Below, in pieces: positions 20,331 through 26,483 of a stretch of DNA of 26,483 bases. Each line of letters opens with the position of its first letter. Position 1 is the first letter of the stretch. The notes beneath the pieces are model-generated. The model had not been told where the DNA came from. It worked only from the letters and a program-made list of their open reading frames with translations, and searched no databases. A program made the translations under genes and the position numbers. Source of the stretch: VFJZ01 sp038321545 (GTDB lineage: Bacteria > Actinomycetota > Thermoleophilia > Gaiellales > F1-60-MAGs149); assembly GCA_038321545.1 (NCBI GenBank), contig JBBQFB010000025.1, positions 1 to 26,483 on the forward strand, given 5' to 3'.

Positions 20331-22289
20331 ATGAGAGACGTGCGACGTGTGCTGCGACGGCTCCGCTCGGTCTCCCGCGCTACCGACCCCGATGTCCGTC
20401 TGGACGACATCGCGTTCGCTGCCGGCCTGCACCTGTACGCCCTCGAGCTGCGTCCGAACGACAGCTACCGGACGCTGGTGACGACCCGGCTGTCGCACGT
20501 GTTCGTCGGCAAGGCGCCGCCCGGCGTGGACGAGGACGTCTGGTACGACAGCCACGTCCACCCCGACGACCGGCCCCGCTACGACGCGTTGTTCGGCTCT
20601 GACCGCGTGCGCGCGGGCGGCCAGTTCGAGCTCTCCTACCGGATCGTCCGCGGCGACGGGCAGCAGTTCGAGGTGGTCGAGCGGGCGCGGGCCCGACGGC
20701 TGCCTGACGGCCGCGTGCTGCTCGAGGGCTCCGTCACCGACGTCACCGAAGAGCGCATCGCGCGGGACCGGGTCGCCGAGGTCGAGGAGCGGCTGCAGCG
20801 GCTGATGGAGGCCGTCGAGGAGGTCGTCTACACCGCCGAGTACGGCGAGGACGGCGTCCCGCACCTCGTCTTCGTCGGCCCTGGCGCCGGTCGTCTGCTG
20901 GGCGGCGATGTGACGTTCGAGGACCTGTGGGCGACGATGCGGGCGCGCACCGATCCCGACGACCACCACGAGCGCGACGCCTACTTCGAGCGCATCGGCT
21001 CTGGCCTGCAGGCGTCGCGTGTCTATCGCGTCCACGGCCTCGACGGCATCACCCGGTGGATCTGGGCACGCGCCTACCCGCGACCGCGCGAGGAGGGAGA
21101 GCCTCTGGTCTACGACGGGGTGCTGAGCGACATCTCCGAGCGCCACCAGATCGCCGAGGAGCTGCGGATCGCCCGCGACGAGGCGCAGCGGCGCAGCCGC
21201 GTCGACGCGCTCACCGAGGTGTTCAACCGCGCTCACTTCGTCGACGAGCTGACGCGCGAGCTCGACCGTGCCGCCCGCGAGGGGGAGACGCCGGCCGTCG
21301 TGATGCTCGACCTCGACTACTTCAAGCGCGTGAACGACACGTTCCTGCACGCCGGCGGCGATATCGTGCTGCGCGAGGTCGCGCGACGCATCGCGGGCGC
21401 CGTCCGGGGGTATGACACGGTCGCGCGCTGGGGCGGCGAGGAGTTCGTCGTGCTGCTGCCGAAGGTCGGCGACGACGACGCACTGCGACACGTCGCCGAG
21501 AAGCTCCGCCTGGCGATCTCGGCGCAGCCGATCCCATTCGGTGACGACGTGCTGGCCGTGACCGCTTCGGCGGGCGCCGCCCGGGCGGGTATCGGGCGCT
21601 TCACGGCCGAGGCGCTCGTCGATGCCGCAGACCGCGCGCTGTACTCCGCGAAGCGCCGTGGCCGCGACCGGTTGCGCCTGTTCGGCGAGCTGACCGAGTC
21701 CGACTTCCTGATGGAGGAGCCCGACGCGATCCGCATCGCCGAGGCGATGAGCCGTTCGGCGAGCGTGCGGGAGGGCGTCTCCGACCTGCACTGCGCACGG
21801 GTCGCCGACCTCGCCGCACGCGTCGCGGAGCATCTCTCGCTCGGTGCCACCGCAGTGCTGCGGTGCCGGCTGGGCGGCTGGCTCCACGACCTCGGCAAGG
21901 TCGCGATTCCCGACCGGGTCCTCTCGAAGGCCGGGCCGCTGACCGACGACGAGTGGGCGGTGATGCGGACGCACGCCTCGCTGGGCGGCGAGATCGTCGG
22001 CCGCATCCCGGGCCTCGCGGACGCGGCGCCGGCCGTTCGCCATCACCACGAGCGGTACGACGGCGGCGGCTATCCCGACGGGCTGGTCGGCGACGAGATC
22101 CCGATCGAGGCCCGCATCGTCGGGGCCGTCGACACGTGGAGCGCGATGACGGAGGACCGCGTGTACCGCTCCGGGCTCGCGCGCACCGAGGCCCTGATCG
22201 AGCTGGAGCGGTGCTCGGGGACGCAGCTCGACCCGGTCGTCGTCGCGGCGCTGCGGGCCGTCGTCGCCGCCGTTCCCGCCGGGCGCTGA
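20331..22289 (+). CDS. PAS-GGDEF-HD-GYP cyclic-di-GMP turnover protein
   Basis: This 652-aa soluble signalling protein has two PAS-like sensor regions (about 20-145 and 150-285, each ending in the DVTEER/DISERHQ linker pattern), a GGDEF diguanylate cyclase domain (about 290-450) with RWGGEEF (about 366-371) and an upstream RGYD inhibitory I-site, and an HD-GYP phosphodiesterase domain (about 470-640) with LHDLGK (about 517) and HHERYDGGGYPDG (about 577). Both catalytic signatures are intact, so it can in principle both make and degrade c-di-GMP, with the PAS domains choosing. The ATG has a GGAGG site 4 nt upstream (20322-20326). No transmembrane segment is seen. It is divergent from the MBL gene. 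Confidence 0.93.
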   Translation: MRDVRRVLRRLRSVSRATDPDVRLDDIAFAAGLHLYALELRPNDSYRTLVTTRLSHVFVGKAPPGVDEDVWYDSHVHPDDRPRYDALFGSDRVRAGGQFELSYRIVRGDGQQFEVVERARARRLPDGRVLLEGSVTDVTEERIARDRVAEVEERLQRLMEAVEEVVYTAEYGEDGVPHLVFVGPGAGRLLGGDVTFEDLWATMRARTDPDDHHERDAYFERIGSGLQASRVYRVHGLDGITRWIWARAYPRPREEGEPLVYDGVLSDISERHQIAEELRIARDEAQRRSRVDALTEVFNRAHFVDELTRELDRAAREGETPAVVMLDLDYFKRVNDTFLHAGGDIVLREVARRIAGAVRGYDTVARWGGEEFVVLLPKVGDDDALRHVAEKLRLAISAQPIPFGDDVLAVTASAGAARAGIGRFTAEALVDAADRALYSAKRRGRDRLRLFGELTESDFLMEEPDAIRIAEAMSRSASVREGVSDLHCARVADLAARVAEHLSLGATAVLRCRLGGWLHDLGKVAIPDRVLSKAGPLTDDEWAVMRTHASLGGEIVGRIPGLADAAPAVRHHHERYDGGGYPDGLVGDEIPIEARIVGAVDTWSAMTEDRVYRSGLARTEALIELERCSGTQLDPVVVAALRAVVAAVPAGR

Positions 22290-22298
22290 GGAGACGCG

Positions 22299-22325
22299 GG
22301 AACCCGGTGCGCAGGCGGCGGCGTA
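22299..22325 (+). promoter_or_regulatory. ECF-type promoter candidate P1
   Basis: GGAACC (22299-22304), a 17-nt spacer and CGTA (22322-22325) match the general ECF pattern (GGAAC/GAACC, 16-18 nt, CGTM). It lies 63 nt before the ECF sigma-factor start. Confidence 0.5.
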
Positions 22326-22344
22326 CCGGTCACATCAACCACTG

Positions 22345-22371
22345 CGAACCCGTCACGGCGCCTGCGGCGTA
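22345..22371 (+). promoter_or_regulatory. ECF-type promoter candidate P2
   Basis: CGAACC (22345-22350), again a 17-nt spacer, and CGTA (22368-22371), with shared flanking bases GAACCCG and GCGGCGTA relative to P1. Predicted initiation is close to the GTG at 22388, so its transcript would have a leader of only about 10 nt. Confidence 0.5.
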
Positions 22372-22387
22372 GGATCGCCGGAGCCCC

Positions 22388-22951
22388 GTGCCCGAATCTG
22401 CGACCCTCCCGGATGACTCCCACCTCGTCCGCCGCGCCCGTGGCGGCGATCGTGACGCCTACGCCTCGCTCGTCCGCCGCCATCAGGCCGTGGCGCTGCG
22501 CGTCGCCGCCGTGGCCGGCCCGGCAGCAGACGCCGAGGACGCCGTCCAGGAGGCGTTCGTGAAGGCCCATCGCTCGCTGAAGCGGTTCGACGAACGCAGG
22601 CCGTTCCGGCCGTGGCTGCTCGCAATCGTGGCCAACGAGGCGCGCAGCCGGGGCCGGTCGGCCCAGCGCGCCGCTTCGCTGGTCGACCGCGCCGCGGCCT
22701 TTGGCGCCGCCGATTGCGAGACGGCATCCGCCGAGGAGTCGGCGCTGGCGCGGATCGGCGCGGGGCCGCTCACCGAGGCGCTCGCCACGCTGCGGTGCGA
22801 CGAGCAGGAGGTGCTCGTCTGCCGGTTCGTGCTCGACCTCGGCGAGGAGGAGACCGCGGCGACGCTCGGCATCCGCCGCGGTACGGTCAAGTCGCGCACG
22901 TCGCGGGCGCTCGCGCGGCTGCGCGCCGCCCTGCCGGAGGGAGCCGCGTGA
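22388..22951 (+). CDS. ECF-family RNA polymerase sigma factor
   Basis: This 187-aa two-region sigma factor of the extracytoplasmic function group. Region 2 runs from DSHLVRRARGGDRDAYASLV through AEDAVQEAFVKAHRSLKRFD to RPWLLAIVANEARS. Region 4 covers LTEALATLRCDEQEVLVCRF, LDLGEEETAATLGIRRGTVK and SRTSRALARLRAAL. The intervening linker is short, as usual. GTG start at 22388 without a strong ribosome site. The next gene starts in a GTGA overlap (22948-22951), so the two are translationally coupled, as for sigma/anti-sigma pairs. Two tandem ECF-like motifs upstream suggest autoregulation. Confidence 0.93.
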   Translation: MPESATLPDDSHLVRRARGGDRDAYASLVRRHQAVALRVAAVAGPAADAEDAVQEAFVKAHRSLKRFDERRPFRPWLLAIVANEARSRGRSAQRAASLVDRAAAFGAADCETASAEESALARIGAGPLTEALATLRCDEQEVLVCRFVLDLGEEETAATLGIRRGTVKSRTSRALARLRAALPEGAA

Positions 22952-23709
22952 GCGACCAGGACCTGACCCTCGCGCTCCGCGCGCTCGGTCTCCGGCTGGA
23001 CGCCGAGCCGGTCGCCGATGTTGCGCCGGTCGTGCTCGTGCGGATCGCCGAGCCGCCGCCGCGCCGTCGAGCGCGGCCCTTCGCACTGGCGTTCGTGGCG
23101 CTGCTGCTGATCGCCGCCACCGCCGTCGCGGCGTCGGACGATCTGCGCCGGTGGTTGCGCGGTTCCGGTGTCGACATCCAGCGGGTCGCGACGCTGCCGC
23201 CGCTGGTCTCCACTCCGCCGGCGGCCTCACCGACCGACACTGCCTCGTTCGCCGCGCTCGGCCTCGGCGGGCCGGTCGATGCTGCGACGGCGGAGACGGC
23301 GCTCGGGATCCCGCTCCCGGCCAGCACCGAGCTTGGGCCGCCGGCGGCGATCTACCGTGCCGACTCGCCCGACGGGCCAATCATCACGCTGGCCTGGGCG
23401 CCTGCCGACCCGGTGTTGCTGACGGTCGTGCCGGCGCACGACGAGAACGACCCGTTCCTGATCGGCAAGTCGCTGACCGGCGGCGCGACCGTCGACTACC
23501 TGGACCTGGGCGGCGGCAACGGCGAGGGCCTCTACATCTCCGGTGTACCGCACGCGGTGACTTTGTTCGACGGTAGCGAGGTGGAGTTCCGTCTCGCGAA
23601 GGACGTGCTCCTGTGGCGCCCGCCCGGTGACCGCGTCTACCGGCTGGAGGGCTCGTTCGACCGGGCGCGCGCGCTGGCGCTCGCGACGTCGTTCGGTCCG
23701 GCGCCCTAG
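22948..23709 (+). CDS. membrane protein, probable anti-sigma factor for the ECF sigma
   Basis: This 253-aa protein has a roughly 45-residue cytoplasmic N-terminus (SDQDLTLALRALGLRLDAEP), an Arg-rich stop (RRRARP), one membrane helix (FALAFVALLLIAATAVAAS, about 47-65) and an exported C-terminal domain of about 185 residues with no recognised family. This topology and the 4-nt overlap with the sigma gene fit a membrane-anchored anti-sigma factor. No zinc-binding HxxxCxxC motif is present, so it would be a non-zinc or novel type. The outer domain (IYRADSPDGPIITLAWAPAD, DEVEFRLAKDVLLWRPPGDR-like ending) could sense an envelope signal. Function is inferred mainly from context. Confidence 0.75.
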   Translation: MSDQDLTLALRALGLRLDAEPVADVAPVVLVRIAEPPPRRRARPFALAFVALLLIAATAVAASDDLRRWLRGSGVDIQRVATLPPLVSTPPAASPTDTASFAALGLGGPVDAATAETALGIPLPASTELGPPAAIYRADSPDGPIITLAWAPADPVLLTVVPAHDENDPFLIGKSLTGGATVDYLDLGGGNGEGLYISGVPHAVTLFDGSEVEFRLAKDVLLWRPPGDRVYRLEGSFDRARALALATSFGPAP

Positions 23710-23726
23710 ACGCGACCCGGCATCGG

Positions 23727-25211
23727 TCAGTTCGCCCAGCGGGTGCGCTCGACTGCCCGGAGCCAGTCGGCGTACTCCGTCTCGCGCCGGTCGGCATCCC
23801 ACTTCGGGTGCACCGTCTGGACCGGGCCGCGCAGGTCGGCGAGCGCGTCGGGCGAGGGCCAGAGACCGGCGGCCAGGCCGGCGGCGAACGCCGCGCCGCG
23901 GACGGTCGCCTCCGGATCGATCGCGCGCGTGACGGGCCGGCCGAGCGCGTCGGCGATGGCCTGCAGCAGCACGGGGTTGGCGGTCGCGCCGCCGTCCACG
24001 CGTAGCTCGCCGATCGTGAGGCCGGCGTCGGCCTCGGCGGCCTCGAGCACCGCGCGGGTCTGGAACGCGAGCGCCTCGAGCGTCGCGCGCACGACGTGTG
24101 CACCCGTGGAGTGCAGCGTCAGACCGAGGATCGCGCCGCGTGCCGCGGAGTCCCACCACGGGGCGAAGAGTCCCTGGAATGCAGGGACGACGCGGACGCC
24201 CGCGCTGGAATCGACAGTCGCCGCGACGGAGCCGGACGAACGCGCGTCGGGCAGGATGCCGAGCCCGTCCGCGAGCCAGCCGACCGCGCTGCCGGCCACG
24301 GCGGAGGCGCCCTCGAGGCAGTAGACCGCCGGCGCATCGTCCGCCTGGTAGGCCGGCGACGCGAGCAGCCCGGAGGCGGGCTCGGGACGGCGCGGGCCGG
24401 TGTTCGCGAGCAGGAACGCACCCGTGCCGTAGGTGCACTTCGCCTCGCCCGGCGCGAGGCACGCCTGGCCGAGCAGTGCCCCCTGCTGATCACCGATCAG
24501 CGCCAGCAGCGGCAGGCCGGCGAGGGGGCCGGCCGTGATGGTCGCGAGCCCGCCGGTGCGCCACGTGGGCACCACCTCGGCGAGCACGGGGCGCGGGATC
24601 CGGAACAGTGCCAGCAGCTCGTCGTCCCACGCCAGCCGGGCGGTGTCGAGCAGCAGCGTCCGCGACGCGTTGGTGACGTCGGTGACGTGGCGGCCGGTGA
24701 GCGACCAGGCGAGCCAGCAGTCGATCGTGCCGGCCGCGAGCTCGCCCCGCTCGGCGCGCCCGCGCGCGCCCGCGACGTGGTCGAGCAGCCAGGCGAGCTT
24801 CGTCGCGGAGAAGTACGGCTGCAGCGTGAGGCCGGTGCGCCGGCGGACGAGGTCCTCGCCGCCGCCGGCCGTCAGCTCGGCGCAGATCTCCGCCGTGCGG
24901 GAGTCCTGCCAGACCAGCGCCGGCCCGACCGGCTGCCCCGTCTGGCGATCCCAGAGGACGATCGTCTCGCGCTGGTTGGCGATGCCGACGCCCGCCACGC
25001 GGCGGCGGTCGACGCGGGCGACGACTCCGGCGGCGCAGGTGAGCGTCGCCGCGAGGATCTCGGCCGCGTCGTGCTCGACGTGGCCGGGGGCGGGGTGGTG
25101 CTGACGGTGCTCGACGGTGGCCTCGGTCCCGCGGCGGCCCTCGACGTCGACCAGCGCGGCGCGGGTGGAGGTCGTGCCCTGGTCGATCGCGAGGATCAGG
25201 TCGGGTGGCAC
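23727..25211 (-). CDS. glpK: glycerol kinase (FGGY family)
   Basis: This 494-aa FGGY carbohydrate kinase phosphorylates glycerol to sn-glycerol 3-phosphate using ATP. Phosphate-binding AIDQGTTSTRAALVD is at the N-terminus. The glycerol-contacting residues of characterised glycerol kinases are visible: Arg-Glu in GIANQRETIVLWDR, Trp in LVWQDSRT, Tyr in QPYFSATKL and Asp-Gln in LIGDQQGALLGQ. The adenosine-site segment LRVDGGATANPVLLQAIADA is near the C-terminus. Length equals the family norm. GTG start at 25211. There is no glycerol facilitator or glycerol-3-phosphate dehydrogenase in the window, so it stands alone, convergent with the ECF operon (17-nt gap). Confidence 0.94.
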   Translation of the reverse strand: MPPDLILAIDQGTTSTRAALVDVEGRRGTEATVEHRQHHPAPGHVEHDAAEILAATLTCAAGVVARVDRRRVAGVGIANQRETIVLWDRQTGQPVGPALVWQDSRTAEICAELTAGGGEDLVRRRTGLTLQPYFSATKLAWLLDHVAGARGRAERGELAAGTIDCWLAWSLTGRHVTDVTNASRTLLLDTARLAWDDELLALFRIPRPVLAEVVPTWRTGGLATITAGPLAGLPLLALIGDQQGALLGQACLAPGEAKCTYGTGAFLLANTGPRRPEPASGLLASPAYQADDAPAVYCLEGASAVAGSAVGWLADGLGILPDARSSGSVAATVDSSAGVRVVPAFQGLFAPWWDSAARGAILGLTLHSTGAHVVRATLEALAFQTRAVLEAAEADAGLTIGELRVDGGATANPVLLQAIADALGRPVTRAIDPEATVRGAAFAAGLAAGLWPSPDALADLRGPVQTVHPKWDADRRETEYADWLRAVERTRWAN

Positions 25212-25303
25212 GGCGGCATTGTCTCAGGCGAAGCGCGCCCGCTGCCGATATCCAGGGTGTGGGCGGCAGGATGCTGCCCGGGTGCAGGTCACGGAGGACA
25301 GTC

Positions 25304-25585
25304 ATGCAGGTCGGCTCGGCGAACGGACTCGCCACGCTCCAGCGCATTGGCTCGGCCCTGTCGGCCGAGCGTGACGCTGCCGCTCGCGAGCCTGCGGCGA
25401 CGAACCACGTCGCGGCGTACAACGCGCTGGCAGCGGCCGCGCGGGTGCAGGACCGCATGCTCGGCGACCTCCTCGACGCGGTCGACAAGCCGTGGCTCGA
25501 CACCCGCGTCGAGCGTCGCGAGCGCCTCCGTCGCCGCGAGTCGCACGAGGCGATGGTCGCGGGCGCCTTCACGGCCTTCGGATAG
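25304..25585 (+). CDS. 93-aa helical protein of unknown function
   Basis: No family is recognised. The ATG has a good GGAGG site 6 nt upstream, and codon use is like that of neighbouring genes. The protein is Ala/Arg-rich and predicted all-helical (LATLQRIGSALSAERDAAAR, HVAAYNALAAAARVQDRMLG, RVERRERLRRRESHEAMV), has no cysteines and no membrane segment. It is divergent from glycerol kinase by 92 nt and followed by the palindromic spacer at 25586-25724. Confidence 0.7.
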   Translation: MQVGSANGLATLQRIGSALSAERDAAAREPAATNHVAAYNALAAAARVQDRMLGDLLDAVDKPWLDTRVERRERLRRRESHEAMVAGAFTAFG

Positions 25586-25609
25586 CCGAATTCCGCCGCT
25601 GGAAACGCT

Positions 25610-25622
25610 GGGGTCTGACCCC
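25610..25622. repeat. 13-bp palindrome GGGGTC-T-GACCCC
   Basis: A perfect inverted repeat, GGGGTC (25610-25615) and GACCCC (25617-25622) around one T, lies 25 nt after the 93-aa gene. Only one copy was noticed in this window. Confidence 0.6.
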
Positions 25623-25642
25623 GAACGCAATGTGCCGGAAGG

Positions 25643-25666
25643 CGCGCAGGTCGCGCGACCTGCGCG
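25643..25666. terminator. 24-bp perfect palindrome, probable bidirectional terminator
   Basis: CGCGCAGGTCGC (25643-25654) is exactly complementary to GCGACCTGCGCG (25655-25666). It lies between convergent genes, so a shared terminator is the simplest reading. It could also be a dimeric protein-binding site. Confidence 0.6.
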
Positions 25667-25724
25667 GAAGGGTTCGGTCATGGGGCGGAGCGTGCGTGTT
25701 CGGTCACGCGGATCGCAGCTAGGG

Positions 25725-26483
25725 TCAGGCGGTCTCCAGCAGGCGGCGGTCTCGGCGCCGCCTTGCCAGCTTTCGGACTGCCAGCCACACCAGCGCGAGC
25801 ATGCCCAGCGGGGCGAGCACGATCAGGGCGTAGATCGCGTAGACGCCGACGTCGGCCAGGACGCCGAGGGCATCTCGCGCCCGGGCGCCGGGACCGGTGT
25901 CCGACGTCGTCGGCAGCACCAGTTGGTCGTCCGTGACGAGCACGACCGTCAGGTCGGCGAGGGCGGCGTCCTGCCTCGTCTGGGAGACGGTCGCATTCAG
26001 GTCGGCGAGGCGCTGGCGGGCGCGGGCGCGGCGCTCGACCAGCGTCACCTTCTGAAGCTTCGTCAGGGCCGGCGCGGCCAGCTGGGCATCGAACCTCGCG
26101 ATCTGCAGGCGAGCGGCGGCGACCTTCTGCTCGAGCGAGTCGGAACGCTCCTGCAGGTCGCTGATGTCGACCTGCGCGCCGGCCAGGCGGCCAAGCGCCG
26201 AGAACCGGTTCGTCGCGTCCTGCATCCGCTCGATCGGCACCTTCGCGACGATCTCGGCACGGGCGTTGCTGCCCTCCGGCGTCGCGAACTGGACGGTCAC
26301 GATGTGGCCGCCGTACGAGGCGATTGCGTTCGTCACCTGCGTGGTGGCGTTCGACACGTCGTCGGCCGACCGCAGCGCGACCGTCAGCCGGGCGGTCTGG
26401 TGCTGGAGGCGGGTCGCGTCGCCGGCGGCGGGGACGTTGGTCGCCGGAGCCGCCTTGTCGGTTAAGCGCAGATTCTCGAGCTT
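25725..26483 (-). CDS. DUF4349-type membrane protein (5' end outside window)
   Basis: At least 252 residues are present; the frame is open to the window edge, so the N-terminus (expected lipoprotein or signal region) is missing. The visible part shows the DUF4349 pattern: QTARLTVALRSADDVSNAT, IASYGGHIVTVQFATPEG, EIVAKVPIERMQDATNRFSA, a coiled coil (DISDLQERSDSLEQKVAAAR and following, about 90 residues), TVVLVTDD, then one membrane helix (YAIYALIVLAPLGMLALVWL) and a basic tail RKLARRRRDRR. The domain is expected outside the membrane with the tail in the cytoplasm. Function unknown; such proteins are common in actinobacteria. Confidence 0.85.
   Translation of the reverse strand, partial: KLENLRLTDKAAPATNVPAAGDATRLQHQTARLTVALRSADDVSNATTQVTNAIASYGGHIVTVQFATPEGSNARAEIVAKVPIERMQDATNRFSALGRLAGAQVDISDLQERSDSLEQKVAAARLQIARFDAQLAAPALTKLQKVTLVERRARARQRLADLNATVSQTRQDAALADLTVVLVTDDQLVLPTTSDTGPGARARDALGVLADVGVYAIYALIVLAPLGMLALVWLAVRKLARRRRDRRLLETA

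Noticed and set aside
1..26483. tRNA genes, rRNA genes and CRISPR arrays
   Set aside because: No tRNA-like cloverleaf sequence, rRNA segment or regularly spaced repeat was noticed on reading; a covariance-model scan would be the decisive test.

Overview
The window is very GC-rich (third codon positions almost all G or C), with frequent GTG/TTG starts, 4-nt stop/start overlaps, SigB-type and ECF sigma factors and many acyl-CoA type enzymes. It looks like a chromosomal segment of a high-GC actinobacterium. The paired SigB-like factors, CsbD and DUF4349 proteins and the gene style suggest Thermoleophilia (Solirubrobacterales/Gaiellales relatives), but this is inference from style and no phylogenetic marker was examined.

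Layout. (1) 1-1350: an IS110-family transposase with a structured non-coding 3' flank; its left end lies outside the window. (2) 1352-4977, minus strand: a compact operon, acyl-CoA ligase -> TetR regulator -> HpaB-family flavin monooxygenase, with a probable TetR operator abutting the ligase start. (3) 5149-9100: a general stress block. It holds a 51-aa membrane protein, a SigB/SigF-like sigma factor, a zinc-ribbon protein, a partner-switching operon (STAS antagonist -> RsbW-like kinase -> a shorter, apparently degenerate kinase-fold protein), a second SigB-like factor, a thioredoxin-fold protein with both redox cysteines replaced, and CsbD. The STAS gene has a near-perfect SigB-type promoter. 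(4) 9193-15234, minus: methyltransferase, class-V aminotransferase, citrate synthase, fatty-acyl-CoA ligase. (5) 15285-18857, plus: enolase-superfamily dehydratase-like protein, ThDP enzyme, NmrA-like oxidoreductase. (6) 18854-19396, minus: a collapsed MacA/MacB-type exporter locus. (7) 19457-22289: divergent MBL hydrolase and a PAS-GGDEF-HD-GYP c-di-GMP protein. (8) 22388-23709: an ECF sigma factor and a membrane protein (likely anti-sigma), behind two tandem ECF-like promoter motifs. (9) 23727-26483: glycerol kinase, a 93-aa unknown protein, a palindrome-rich spacer and a DUF4349-type membrane protein cut by the window edge.

The most coherent system is region 3. Two SigB-like factors whose DNA-recognition helices are almost identical flank one antagonist/kinase pair plus a kinase-fold protein lacking ATP-binding motifs. 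Candidate SigB-type promoters precede the antagonist and several small stress genes. This suggests a self-amplifying stress circuit in which two sigma factors may compete for one kinase and the degenerate paralog may act as an ATP-independent binding partner. No tRNA, rRNA or CRISPR array was seen.
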